A stretch of 64,000 nt of DNA from CAWEYO01 sp963813315 (lineage in GTDB: Bacteria > Pseudomonadota > Alphaproteobacteria > Rhizobiales > Rhizobiaceae). How positions within the stretch are numbered: position 1 is the stretch's first letter; each line of letters begins with the position of its first letter. Location of the stretch: the NCBI GenBank assembly GCA_963813315.1, contig CAWEYO010000005.1, positions 248,001 through 312,000 of the forward strand, written 5' to 3'. Under the pieces are notes generated by a model. It was not told the DNA's origin. It did no database searches and worked only from the letters and a program-made list of their open reading frames with translations. This document shows, in pieces, positions 45,695 to 55,039 of this stretch. Made by a program: the position numbers and the translations under genes.

Positions 45695-47450
45695 ATGGAG
45701 CGGAAGCTCGCGGCTATTCTGGCGGTCGACGTGGTCGGCTATTCGGCCCACATGGAGCGTGACGAGGCGGGAACCTTCGATCGCCTTAAGGCGGGTCGCA
45801 AGGAATTGTTCGAGCCGGAAATCAAGAAGCGTCACGGCCGCATCTTCAAGCTCATGGGGGACGGGCTGCTCGCTGAGTTCGGCAGCGTCGTGGATGCGGT
45901 GGAATGCGCAGTGTCCCTGCAGCGCGGCTTGGGAGCGCGCAATGGCAATGCGCCCGAAAGCGAGCGCATCCAAGTTCGCATAGGCGTCAACCTCGGCGAG
46001 GTGATTATCGACGGCAAGGACCGCTACGGCGACGGCGTGAACATCGCAGCGCGGCTCCAACAACTGGCCGAGCCCGGTGGCATCTGGGTTTCCGGCAAGG
46101 TTGCGCTTGAAGTCGAGAAGAAACTTTCCTTCAATCTGGAACAAATGGGTGATCAGGCACTCAAGAACATGGTCGAGCCGATTTCAGCCTATCGTGTTGT
46201 GATAGAAGGGTCGGCGCTCGCCTCGCCATCAGCCAGGCCGCTTACCCTTCCAGCGAGGCCAGCTCTGGCGGTCTTGCCCTTTGTGAACCTCAGCGGCGAT
46301 CCTGAGCAGGATTACTTCGCCGATGGCGTTGTCGATGACATCATCACCGCACTGAGCCGTTTCACGAGTTTCGCTGTGATCGCCCGCAACTCTTCGTTCG
46401 TCTACAAGGGCCGTGCCGTTGACGTTCGGCAGGTAGCTAAGGATCTCGGCGTCCGCTACGTGCTTGAGGGCAGCTTGCGGCGATCTGGCGAGCGGCTGCG
46501 GATCACCGCACAGCTCGTCGATGGCGGCACCGGGGCGCACCTGTGGGCGGAACATTTCGACGGGTCGGTGGCCGACGTCTTCGCGTTCCAGGATCGCATC
46601 ACGGCCGACGTGGCGATGATCGTCGGCCCGCAGATCCAGGTGGCGGAGATCGAACGGTCGCGGCGCGAACGGCCGGACAGCATCGCAGCCTACGACGCCT
46701 ACCTACAGGCCGTGCCCATGATCAACAAGGAGACTGCAAAGGAGAATGCGGAAGCCTATGCGCTGCTGACGCGGGCACTGTCGCTCGAGCCAGAAAACGC
46801 GCTCTTGCTCTCCCACGCCGCTTGGGCGCTCGGGCACCGCAGCGCGATGGGCTGGCCGCCGATCACGCCGGACGACGTCCGGACCAGTGTGGAGCTGTCG
46901 CGTCGGGCGTTGCAACGCGCGGCGGGAGATCCGACGGTCTTGGCGCATTGCGGGGTGCAACTGCTCCAGACAGGAAAGGAATACGACTGGGGAATGGCCG
47001 TGCTGGAGGCTGCGGCGAAGGCCAATCCCAACAACATGCTGGTGGTGGTCCGCGGCCGGCATCGCGCATCTGCACTGCGGCAGGGTCGAGGACGCGCTGG
47101 CCTATTTCCACCGGGCGATACGGCTCAGCCCCAACGATCCGGAGGCGCATATGTCGCTAACCGGGATCGCCCATGGGCAGATGATCCTCGGGGACTACCA
47201 GGAAGCCCTAGTATGGGCGGGTCGCTCGCTTGCGCTCAACACCACCTTCGGCCCTACCTTCTGGATGCTGATCGCGGCCAACGCCCACCTCGGCCGTACG
47301 GATGAGGCGCACAGACTTCTCAGGGAGTTCAGAGCCCTCGCTCCGGATGTTACCATCGCCAGCATTCGGGCTGGACAGTCCGCCAAGGACCCGAGCCGCA
47401 TTGCCGCCATTCTCGACGGGTTGCGGATCGCCGGGCTCGAGGAGGGTTGA
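45695..47450 (+). CDS. Class III adenylate/guanylate cyclase with TolB-like and TPR regions, one frameshift
   Basis: The N-terminal cyclase domain (residues 1-170) has KLAAILAVDVVGYSAHMERD, where Asp is a metal ligand, then KLMGDGLLAEFGSVVDAVEC, the second Asp, and RIGVNLGEVIIDGKDRYGDG with VNIAARLQQLAEPGGIWVSG. A linker leads to a TolB-like module (LAVLPFVNLSGDPEQDYFAD, LRRSGERLRITAQLVDGGTG), then TPRs (EAYALLTRALSLEPENALLL). It presumably makes cAMP in response to an unknown cue. An extra C at 47050-47051 shifts the frame; the correct one runs AGIAHLHCGRVEDALAYFHR to a stop at 47450. About 585 residues are expected. This architecture is abundant in Mesorhizobium-like genomes. Confidence 0.87.
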
Positions 47451-47722
47451 GGCGGCCGAAGGCGAACAGGATTTTCACCTTTCGCACCAGAGGCACCTTG
47501 CTGCCCGCTTCGGTCTACCAAGCGGGACTGTGATCTCGATTTTGCCAATTATCGCCTGTAGCTCGGCCTTGACCCTGCGACGACAACGATAGTGGTTCTT
47601 GCGTGGCTGGACGTGAGGAAGGTCTATCGTCATGGCGGTGTCCCCCGCGGTGGACCGCTCGGTGTACATCGGGGACGCTGAAGCCCTTGAAATCATTGGG
47701 CCATATGGCATCAAAGGGGATA

Positions 47723-47807
47723 TGGTGCCCAGGAGAGGACTCGAACCTCCACGCCTCGCGGCACAGGTACCTGAAACCTGCGCGTCTACCAATTCCGCCA
47801 CCTGGGC
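47723..47807 (-). tRNA. tRNA-Leu (anticodon CAG)
   Basis: On the minus strand, acceptor arm gcccagg pairs with cctgggc, followed by A and an encoded CCA. The D-arm region is tggcggaattggtagacgcg, the anticodon stem-loop caggtttcaggtacctg exposes CAG, there is a long variable arm as in type II tRNAs, and the T-arm holds ggttcgagtcc. The long variable arm and CAG anticodon identify leucine. The 272 bp between it and the cyclase gene hold no recognised gene. Confidence 0.96.
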
Positions 47808-47889
47808 AGGTGCGCCGCTCATGTAAGCGGGCGCAATTGCAGTGTCAACGCGCTTTTTCCCATGCCGCGCAATTGACGCATGCAGGCCA

Positions 47890-48510
47890 TCAACCCTCAA
47901 GGGTTTCCTTCGAGGCGAGCGTGGAATTGGCGTTGAGCCTGTAGATCATGGGGACGCCCGTTCCGAGTTCGAGCTTGACGATCTCCTGGCCCGAAATTCC
48001 CTCAAGCGCCATGATCAGCGCCCTGAGCGAATTGCCATGGGCTGCGACCAGCACCGTTTCGCCGCGCAGAACATGCGGCTGCATCTCGTGGAGGTAGTAA
48101 GGCCACACCCGCGCGCCGGTATCCTTCAGGCTCTCTCCTCCGGGCGGCGGAACGTCATAGGAGCGGCGCCAGACATGGACCTGTTCCTCGCCCCACTTCC
48201 TGCGGGCGTCATCCTTGTTCAAGCCGTTGAGATCGCCGTAGTCGCGTTCGTTCAGGGCCTGGTCGCGAACGGTTTCGAGGTCGCTCTGGCCGGTCGCATC
48301 CAGGATATACTGACACGTCTTTTGCGCCCGTATCAGCGCCGAGGTGAAGGCTATGTCGAATTTCAATCCGCGCGCCCGAAGCTTTTCTCCGGCGGCCTTC
48401 GCTTCGGCAAGACCTTGCTCGCTCAGATCAACGTCCCGCCATCCGGTGAACAGGTTCTTGAGGTTCCACTCGCTTTGGCCGTGGCGCACGAGGACGAGAG
48501 TTCCGGACAT
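47890..48510 (-). CDS. gpmA: 2,3-bisphosphoglycerate-dependent phosphoglycerate mutase
   Basis: Interconverts 3- and 2-phosphoglycerate in glycolysis. 206 residues. LVLVRHGQSEWNLKNLFTGW holds the phosphorylated His in RHG. RDQALNERDYGDLNGLNKDD, PPPGGESLKDTGARV and LVAAHGNSLRALIMALEG (second His) complete the active site. The length fits the short alphaproteobacterial form. It sits just downstream of dapB on the same strand. Confidence 0.95.
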   Translation of the reverse strand: MSGTLVLVRHGQSEWNLKNLFTGWRDVDLSEQGLAEAKAAGEKLRARGLKFDIAFTSALIRAQKTCQYILDATGQSDLETVRDQALNERDYGDLNGLNKDDARRKWGEEQVHVWRRSYDVPPPGGESLKDTGARVWPYYLHEMQPHVLRGETVLVAAHGNSLRALIMALEGISGQEIVKLELGTGVPMIYRLNANSTLASKETLEG

Positions 48511-48555
48511 TTGTTCCCTTTCAGCTGCTGTTCAACGAAGCGAACCGGACCCGGG

Positions 48556-49368
48556 TCAGGAAAGGCCGAGCACGTCTCGCATGGAATACAGGCCCGGCTT
48601 CCTGCCGAGCGCCCAAAGTGCCGCTTTGACGGCTCCGCGCGCAAAGATCGCGCGATCCTCCGCATGGTGGGACAGCGTGATGCGCTCACCGGTCCCGGCG
48701 AGAATGACCGAATGGTCGCCGACCACCGATCCGCCGCGCAAGGCAGCAAAACCGATCGTTCCTGCCTTGCGCGCCCCGGTAAGTCCATCCCGAGCGCGAA
48801 CGCTGTGGTCGCCAAGGCCGATCGAACGTCCGGCCGCTGCCGCCTCGCCAAGCAGCAGTGCGGTCCCCGAGGGAGCATCCACCTTGTGCCGGTGGTGCAT
48901 TTCAAGGATCTCGATGTCGAAATCCGAAGCGCCGAGCGCGCGGGCGGCCTGCTCCACCAGCACGGTCAGCAGGTTCACTCCAAGGCTCATATTGCCGGAT
49001 TTTACGACGATTGCGTGGCGCGCTGCCGCCGCGATTTTTGCATCGTCCTCAGCTGTGCAGCCTGTCGTGCCGATCACATGCACGATGCGGGCCTGGGCGG
49101 CGTAGCCGGCAAACTCGACAGTGGCGGCGGGTGCGCTGAAATCCAGAACGCCATCGGCCTTGGCGAAAACCGGCAGCGGATCGTCGGACACGGTCACGTT
49201 GAGTGGGCCCGTCCCGGCAAGCTCGCCGGCATCCTTGCCGAGATGCGGCGAGCCCGGCCTTTCGATCGCGCCGACTACTCGCGCGCCGTCGATCGAATGG
49301 ACGGTCCGGATCAGCGTCTGCCCCATGCGTCCGGCTGCCCCGACAACGACGAGACCCATCTCGCTCAT
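48556..49368 (-). CDS. dapB: 4-hydroxy-tetrahydrodipicolinate reductase
   Basis: Reduces the cyclic intermediate to tetrahydrodipicolinate in lysine and diaminopimelate synthesis, supplying peptidoglycan. 270 residues. GLVVVGAAGRMGQTLIRTVH binds NAD(P)H, VHVIGTTGCTAEDDAKI is the GTTG motif, and EILEMHHRHKVDAPSGTALL is the E(L/M)HHxxKxDAPSGTA signature with the catalytic His and Lys. The 5' end overlaps the stop of the ABC transporter gene by 4 bp. Confidence 0.96.
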   Translation of the reverse strand: MSEMGLVVVGAAGRMGQTLIRTVHSIDGARVVGAIERPGSPHLGKDAGELAGTGPLNVTVSDDPLPVFAKADGVLDFSAPAATVEFAGYAAQARIVHVIGTTGCTAEDDAKIAAAARHAIVVKSGNMSLGVNLLTVLVEQAARALGASDFDIEILEMHHRHKVDAPSGTALLLGEAAAAGRSIGLGDHSVRARDGLTGARKAGTIGFAALRGGSVVGDHSVILAGTGERITLSHHAEDRAIFARGAVKAALWALGRKPGLYSMRDVLGLS

Positions 49369-51227
49369 GTGCTTGTCCTCGCTGCAGTCTTATGCGCCCG
49401 GGCGCGCTTCGGCTTGATCACGCTCACTTTCGTGTCGTCGACAATGCCCAGGCCCTTTTCGTTCTGAAGTCTGTGGAACCGCGCATAGACCCCATGCGGC
49501 ATTGCAAGCAAGGACCGATGCGCTCCCTCCTCGACCAGTCTGCCATGGTCGAGCACGACGATATGGTCCGCATCGACCACCGTCGAGAGGCGGTGTGCGA
49601 TCACGATCGTCGTACGGTTTTTCATGATCCCGGCGAGCGCTTCCTGCACGCGCGCTTCGGATTCATTGTCCAGCGCGGATGTCGCTTCGTCCAGCACAAG
49701 GATTGGCGCGTTTCGCACGATGGCGCGCGCAATAGAAAGCCGCTGCCGCTGCCCGCCCGACAGCGTGACGCCGTTTTCTCCCACCAGCGTGTCGTAGCCG
49801 TCGATTTGATGGCGGATGAAATCGTCGGCCTGCGCCTGCCTTGCCGCTGCTTCTATCTCGGCATCCGTCGCGTCCGCGCGGCCGTAGCGGATATTGTCGC
49901 GGATAGTGCCTTCGAACAGGTATGGCTGCTGTGAGACATAGGCGATGGCCTTGCGCAGCGATGCCATCGTGACGGTCGAAATGTCCTGGCCGTCTATCGC
50001 GATCGTGCCGCCGTCCAGATCGTAGAAGCGCTGCAGCAGCGCGGTCAGCGTCGATTTGCCCGCACCCGAGCCGCCGACGATGGCGGTCGTTTTCCCTGCC
50101 GCCGCGACGAAGCTCACCGAGTGCAGGATAGGCAGCGCCTCGGCATAGGAGAACGACACCTTGTCGAACCTGATTTCCCCCCTCTCGACTTTGAGGGCGG
50201 GGGCATCGGTCGGGTCAGTATGGGAAGGCTCGATGTCCAGCAGTTCATAGATCATGCGAGCGTTTACGAGCGAGCGCTCAATGTTGACCTGTGTGCGCGC
50301 CAGCCGTCGGGCCGGATCATAGGCGAGCAGCAACGCGGTGATAAAGGCAAAGACGTTGCCCGGCGGCTCATGGACGACAGCGGCGCGATAGGCCGCATAG
50401 CCGATCACGCCGGCGATCGCAAAACCTGCCAGCATTTCGGCAATCGGCGTTAGCCGCTCCGATACGCGGGCGATCTTGTTGGCGCGCGATTCGGCATTTG
50501 CGACCAACTCGGCAATCTTCCGGGAAAGCTGGTCCTCCATGGTGAACGCCTTGACGATCGCGATGCCTTGCGATGCCTCCTGCATGGCCCCGATCAAATG
50601 CGAATTGATCTCCACGGATTCCCGGGTGATGCGCCGCAAACGCCGCATCAGGTAGTTGACGGTCAGTACGAGCGGCGGGCCTATGACGACCGCGCTCGCC
50701 GAAAGCAGCGGATCCTGCACGATCATGACGACGATGAGTCCGATCAGGGAAACGGCATCGCCTGCGACGGACTTCAGCGTCATGCCGAGCAGATCACGAA
50801 TGCCGTTGACGTTCTCGTTGATCCGTGCCGCGAGCTGGCCGGATCGCCGGTCGTTGAAGAAACCGACACCGAGCCGCATCAGATGTTCGAATATGCGTTT
50901 CTGATAGCGCGCGACGAGGTTGTTGCCGATCCTGGCAAGCGTGACAGCCTGGCCGTAGGTGGCCACACCGCGGATAATGAAGGCCAGTATGACCGCCCCG
51001 CAGATGAGGGGAACGCGGTCATAACGCTGTCTGTAAAAAAGCTCATCGACGATCGGTCTTATGATCCAGGCGACAAACCCGGTCGACGCGGCGATCGCGA
51101 TCAGACATGCAGTGGCAAACACATAGTCCCACAGATATTCGCGGCCGTTTTCCGCGAGAATGCGCCTGATGACGGCGGCGACGTCGGAGGGGTCCGCCCG
51201 TTTTGTGGTTTTCTCTGGGGATGTCAA
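49365..51227 (-). CDS. MsbA-like ABC transporter (fused permease and ATPase)
   Basis: A 620-residue half-transporter working as a homodimer in the inner membrane, probably moving lipid A or another lipid. Residues 20-330 form the six-helix ABC_membrane domain (AARINENVNGIRDLLGMTLK, MQEASQGIAIVKAFTMEDQL). The ATPase follows, with Walker A AIVGGSGAGKSTLTALLQRF, signature VTLSGGQRQRLSIARAIVRN, Walker B ILVLDEATSALDNESEARV and switch VIAHRLSTVVDADHIVVLD. MsbA is the best guess from overall form; a general multidrug exporter cannot be excluded. Neighbours dapB and glk are in the order seen in related rhizobia. Confidence 0.88.
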   Translation of the reverse strand: MTSPEKTTKRADPSDVAAVIRRILAENGREYLWDYVFATACLIAIAASTGFVAWIIRPIVDELFYRQRYDRVPLICGAVILAFIIRGVATYGQAVTLARIGNNLVARYQKRIFEHLMRLGVGFFNDRRSGQLAARINENVNGIRDLLGMTLKSVAGDAVSLIGLIVVMIVQDPLLSASAVVIGPPLVLTVNYLMRRLRRITRESVEINSHLIGAMQEASQGIAIVKAFTMEDQLSRKIAELVANAESRANKIARVSERLTPIAEMLAGFAIAGVIGYAAYRAAVVHEPPGNVFAFITALLLAYDPARRLARTQVNIERSLVNARMIYELLDIEPSHTDPTDAPALKVERGEIRFDKVSFSYAEALPILHSVSFVAAAGKTTAIVGGSGAGKSTLTALLQRFYDLDGGTIAIDGQDISTVTMASLRKAIAYVSQQPYLFEGTIRDNIRYGRADATDAEIEAAARQAQADDFIRHQIDGYDTLVGENGVTLSGGQRQRLSIARAIVRNAPILVLDEATSALDNESEARVQEALAGIMKNRTTIVIAHRLSTVVDADHIVVLDHGRLVEEGAHRSLLAMPHGVYARFHRLQNEKGLGIVDDTKVSVIKPKRARAHKTAARTST

Positions 51228-51339
51228 CGTTCGTGGCCTGCTTCACGTTCTCTTGGAACTTGCACGCTGGATTCAGCGAACGGGCCTCTCTTAGCCAAAT
51301 AGCCGCCGCTTGCCTATGGCCGATGCGCCGGCGACGCGA

Positions 51340-52365
51340 TCACGCCCTCCAGCGCCTTCCCGACGTCTCGACGCCGAACCGGACCGGAGTTCGCGCATAG
51401 GCGGCGAGGCCCGAAAGCGCGGCCAGCGGGTGCGTGATCACATAAACCGGCATGTCGCGCATGAGCTCCTTATGGGGAGCCTTGTCCTCGAAGGCGGCAC
51501 GGAAATTACCGCTTTTCAGTGCCGGCACGATTTTTTGGGCAATTCCTCCCGTCAGATAGACACCGCCACGGCTCATGAACACGAGCGCCAGGTCTCCCGC
51601 TGTGCGCCCAAGGCAAGTGACGAACATGGACAGCGCTTCTTCAGCCACGCTGTCGGATTTCTCAAGTGCTGCGCCGGTGATTTCGGCTGGCGTGGAAAAG
51701 CGCGCCGCAGCACCGTCTGCCTTGGCTACAGCCCTGTAAATATTGACAAGGCCGCGGCCGCACAGAAGTTGCTCGCCCGAGATGCGGCCTTCGATCCGCT
51801 CGATATGGGGGAAAACCTCGTGGTCGCGCGGTGTGCGCGGACCGATATCCATGTGCCCGCCTTCGCCCGGCACCGGGATCCAGCGATGACAGGCGTGGAT
51901 CAGGCCGGCGACGCCGAGGCCTGTCCCCGGGCCGAGCACGACCCGGCCGGCTGTCGGCTCCTGGGTGCCGGGGCCGATCTTTTCCATGTGCTCTTCGCCA
52001 AGTGCGACGACAGCCAGCGCCTGCGCCTCGAAGTCGTTGAGCACGACGACGTCGCGCAAGCCGAGGTTTTCGATCATCGCGCGCGGGCGCACTATCCACG
52101 GGCAGTTGGTGAGCTGAATTTCGTCACTGTCGACGGGGCCGGCGACGGCCAGCACGGCCGAGCGCGGCTGTATCGAGGTACGGTCCAGTATTGTCGTCTG
52201 GATCGCATCGTCGATTGTCGTGAAATCGGCCGTTTGCACGATCGGGAACTCCCTCGGTTCCGCGTAGGCATCGATGAGGATCGCGAAGCGCGCGTTGGTG
52301 CCGCCGATGTCGCCGATCAGGATCGGAAACTGGAGGACGCTTTCGTCGACATTCTGGTTTGCCAT
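51340..52365 (-). CDS. glk: Glucokinase
   Basis: Phosphorylates glucose with ATP. 341 residues from ATG 52365 (MANQNVDESVLQFPILIGDI); 19 upstream codons are open but look non-coding. LIGDIGGTNARFAIL is the phosphate motif. LTNCPWIVRPRAMIENLG, VVLNDFEAQALAVVALGE (catalytic Asp) and VVLGPGTGLGVAGLIHA fit the Glk (not ROK) family, and VPGEGGHMDIGPRTPRD is the substrate loop. The frame is intact. It is followed upstream on the same strand by mgsA, a pairing I recall from related rhizobia. Confidence 0.94.
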   Translation of the reverse strand: MANQNVDESVLQFPILIGDIGGTNARFAILIDAYAEPREFPIVQTADFTTIDDAIQTTILDRTSIQPRSAVLAVAGPVDSDEIQLTNCPWIVRPRAMIENLGLRDVVVLNDFEAQALAVVALGEEHMEKIGPGTQEPTAGRVVLGPGTGLGVAGLIHACHRWIPVPGEGGHMDIGPRTPRDHEVFPHIERIEGRISGEQLLCGRGLVNIYRAVAKADGAAARFSTPAEITGAALEKSDSVAEEALSMFVTCLGRTAGDLALVFMSRGGVYLTGGIAQKIVPALKSGNFRAAFEDKAPHKELMRDMPVYVITHPLAALSGLAAYARTPVRFGVETSGRRWRA

Positions 52366-52458
52366 GACAGCCACCGCTTTCTCCTTACAGCGCCGCGCGT
52401 CCTTTCGGGCGCAGGCGCGCAAAGGACGCTATCTATTTCAATCTCCGCATCAGCCATT

Positions 52459-52842
52459 TCAGGCGTCCTTCGCGGCTCCCACAACGATCTCGGCGGTCGC
52501 CACATTGAGCGCCATCGGAATATCGTAGACGATCGCCAGCCGCATGAGCGCCTTGACATCCACGTCATGCGGCATCGGCGTCAGCGGATCAACGAAGAAA
52601 ATCACGGCGTCGATCTTTCCCTCCGCAATCAGCGCACCGATCTGCTGATCGCCGCCGAGCGGCCCGCTCTTGACGCGGCGTATTTCGAGTTGAGGGCAGG
52701 CCTCGACGATGCGCTGCCCCGTCGTTCCGGTTGCCACGAGATCGCAGGCTGACAGGAAATCGGCATGGATCGCGGCAAAAGCCACCATGTCGTCTTTTTT
52801 CTGGTCGTGCGCTATCAGCGCGATGCGGAGTTTCGAAGCCAT
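52459..52842 (-). CDS. mgsA: Methylglyoxal synthase
   Basis: Converts dihydroxyacetone phosphate to methylglyoxal and phosphate, a glycolytic bypass that frees phosphate. 127 residues. RIALIAHDQKKDDMVAFAAI with the HD(x)KK phosphate site, LVATGTTGQRIVEACPQLEI, RRVKSGPLGGDQQIGALIAE and IFFVDPLTPMPHDVDVKAL, which holds the catalytic Asp and the DPLTxxPHDxDVKAL signature. Intact and unmistakable. Confidence 0.96.
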   Translation of the reverse strand: MASKLRIALIAHDQKKDDMVAFAAIHADFLSACDLVATGTTGQRIVEACPQLEIRRVKSGPLGGDQQIGALIAEGKIDAVIFFVDPLTPMPHDVDVKALMRLAIVYDIPMALNVATAEIVVGAAKDA

Positions 52843-52918
52843 GGCCTGGATTTTCTAAATCGGTTGAAATCCTATATAGCCAACCGTGGTTCGAGAAAAG
52901 CCCGGCGATTTGAGTCGG

Positions 52919-53989
52919 TCAGTTTTGCGGCCGGGGACGAGGCAGCGGGATGCGAATGTCCGGCGTCGCGGTGAATGCGCTGACCGGCAGCGCGGCGTCA
53001 ACCGAAACCTGCGCCGGCGTAGAGGACTCCCGAGTGCTGGCCGTCGCAACCGCTCCACCGCCATAGCCCATGGTTGCCGCCAGTTCCGACGGTGGTGACG
53101 GCGCAGCGAGTACCGCACGGCACTCCCTCGGCAGGCTCGCCATCGTCATGACGTCGCGCGCCTTGGGCGAGTCCGGATTCTTGTTGGGCCGCCACGGTTC
53201 CTCGGTGAACCACCAGGCGAGCGACTTGTCGCAGCCTTCGCCTCGCGGCACCGCACTCTGCTCCTTGCAGCTGACCGAGCCCGGCTGGCAGCCGATGCGG
53301 ATGTGGAAGTGATAGTCGTGGCCCCAGAACGGCCGGATCTTGCGCAACCACGAACGGTCGCCGGTCACTGTCTCGCATAGCTTCTTCTTGATGCCGGGAT
53401 GAACCAGGATGCGCTCGACCTCCGGATAGTTCGCCGCGCGCTTCAGCAGTCGTGCATGGGTGGGCGTCCATACCCTTTCATTCACCGTCAGGCCTCTTGC
53501 CCTGATCATGGAAACGGCGCTCACCTCTTCTCGCTCCTCGGCGGAGAGCCGTCGGCTGGGCATCGGAGTGAGCCAGATGTCAGCATCGAGGCCGATCTGA
53601 TGGGAGGCGTGGCCGGTAAGCATAGGACCGCCGCGCGGCTGCGAGATGTCGCCAAGAAGAAGCCCCGGCCAGCCGTCGGCAGCCGCATCGCGCGACAGTT
53701 TCTCTATGAGCCGGATCATGGCCGGGTGGCCCCAGCGCCGGTTGCGCGACAGCCGCATTGCCTGCCACGTCGGCCCGTCCGTGGGGATCGCGACGCCTCC
53801 GGAAAAGCAGCCCTTGCTGTAGAAGCCATAAGACCGGGCGGCGGTGGCTGCCGGCAGTTTTTCGGCGCCGAACAGGTTCTTGGCGAGTTCCTCCGCGCCG
53901 GCGCCGGAAGCTACCGGCAGCGCAATCACAAGCGCGATCGCTGCCGCGCGGCGCGCGGCTCGAAGGATCGATCTCATCGGCGTGTCCAT
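52919..53989 (-). CDS. mepA: Penicillin-insensitive murein endopeptidase (MepA family)
   Basis: A periplasmic LAS-type zinc endopeptidase cutting D-Ala-mDAP cross-links in peptidoglycan. After the signal peptide (RAARRAAAIALVIALPVASG) come YGFYSKGCFSGGVAIPTDGP and GDISQPRGGPMLTGHASHQI, the zinc motif GHASHQIGLDADIWL, and IRPFWGHDYHFHIRIGCQPG with the last His ligands. A Pro/Ser-rich tail of about 60 residues follows. The frame is open to 54088; ATG 53989 (MDTPMRSIL) or 53977 (MRSIL) gives a proper signal peptide, and the choice between them is uncertain. Confidence 0.92.
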   Translation of the reverse strand: MDTPMRSILRAARRAAAIALVIALPVASGAGAEELAKNLFGAEKLPAATAARSYGFYSKGCFSGGVAIPTDGPTWQAMRLSRNRRWGHPAMIRLIEKLSRDAAADGWPGLLLGDISQPRGGPMLTGHASHQIGLDADIWLTPMPSRRLSAEEREEVSAVSMIRARGLTVNERVWTPTHARLLKRAANYPEVERILVHPGIKKKLCETVTGDRSWLRKIRPFWGHDYHFHIRIGCQPGSVSCKEQSAVPRGEGCDKSLAWWFTEEPWRPNKNPDSPKARDVMTMASLPRECRAVLAAPSPPSELAATMGYGGGAVATASTRESSTPAQVSVDAALPVSAFTATPDIRIPLPRPRPQN

Positions 53990-54118
53990 GGATGTTATTG
54001 CCTGCATTGAGCAACACACCCCAGAGAGTGAGCCGCGACGGTTACCGGAAGGTAAATGCCGGAGCATGATACCATGACGGCATGGCAAAGCAGAGAACCC
54101 GGCGTTTTGCGGCCCGCG

Positions 54119-55039
54119 TCACACACCCTTTTCCAGCAGCGGGCTCCTCGCATCGCAGTCTCCGCTCCCTCTCCAGCTCCCAGCAGCCCACATTCGGTCG
54201 AGTGCCAGACGGTAGTTCGGATACTGGAACGCATAGCCCGCCGCCTTGATCGCCGCATTCTCCACGCGCTTGTTCTCGCCATAGAAGGAACGGGCCATCG
54301 GCGAAAGCCGGGCTGTCTCGAAGGGAACTTCCGGCGGCGGCTCGATGCCCATGAGGCCGGCTGCGTATGAGACGATATCCTGCGGCGGCGCTGGCTCGTC
54401 GTCGGTCACGTTGAACACGCCGTCCGCGTTCCTCGCCGCGAGATGCCACAGCGCGCCGGCGATGTCGTCGACATGGATGCGATTGAAGACCTGCCCGGGC
54501 TTGATCAATCGCTTCGCGGTGCCGTTGGCCAGATTGACGAAGGCGTTGCGGCCCGGCCCGTAAATGCCGGAAAGCCGCAGCACCGAGACCGGCAGGCCGG
54601 TCCGCTGCCCGGTCTGCCGCCACTCCTGCTCGGCCGCGAGCCGCAGGACCGACCGGCGCGAAACCGGGCGACATTGGCTCCGCTCGTCGATCCAGGAACC
54701 ACCGTGATCGCCATAGACGCCGACGGTTGACAGATAGCCGATCCATTCGAGATGCCTCATTCGGTCGCGGATCGCGTCCTTGGCCGCGTTGAGAACGGGG
54801 TCCCCGTCTTCGTCAGGCGCTATCGACACGATCAGATGAGTCGCATCGAGAAGAACATCGACAACCTGCGTGCTGAGTTGCGCCCCGTCGAACAGGAAAG
54901 GCTCGACACCGGCTCGGCGGAGCGGAGTCAGTTTTTCCGCCGATCTGGTCGTGCCATGGATTGTCGTGCCGCTGGCGTTCGCGGCGGCGAAGGCCTTTCC
55001 CGAATAGCCGGCGCCAAAGATGAAGAATTGTTTCGTCAT
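54119..55039 (-). CDS. SDR-type NAD(P)-dependent epimerase/dehydratase family protein
   Basis: A 306-residue Rossmann protein of the extended SDR type (YeeZ-like). MTKQFFIFGAGYSGKAFAAA is the nucleotide motif. LEWIGYLSTVGVYGDHGGSW and VSVLRLSGIYGPGRNAFVNL follow, and FNRIHVDDIAGALWHLAARN is the family C-terminal landmark. The YxxxK pair is replaced by a less clear region, so catalysis is uncertain. ATG 55039 overlaps the queG stop by 4 bp. Function not established; related genes often sit next to queG in rhizobia. Confidence 0.82.
   Translation of the reverse strand: MTKQFFIFGAGYSGKAFAAANASGTTIHGTTRSAEKLTPLRRAGVEPFLFDGAQLSTQVVDVLLDATHLIVSIAPDEDGDPVLNAAKDAIRDRMRHLEWIGYLSTVGVYGDHGGSWIDERSQCRPVSRRSVLRLAAEQEWRQTGQRTGLPVSVLRLSGIYGPGRNAFVNLANGTAKRLIKPGQVFNRIHVDDIAGALWHLAARNADGVFNVTDDEPAPPQDIVSYAAGLMGIEPPPEVPFETARLSPMARSFYGENKRVENAAIKAAGYAFQYPNYRLALDRMWAAGSWRGSGDCDARSPLLEKGV

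Noticed and set aside
47842..49467. 541-codon plus-strand frame
   Set aside because: It is antisense to gpmA and dapB, both with complete active sites; the product is low-complexity and basic.
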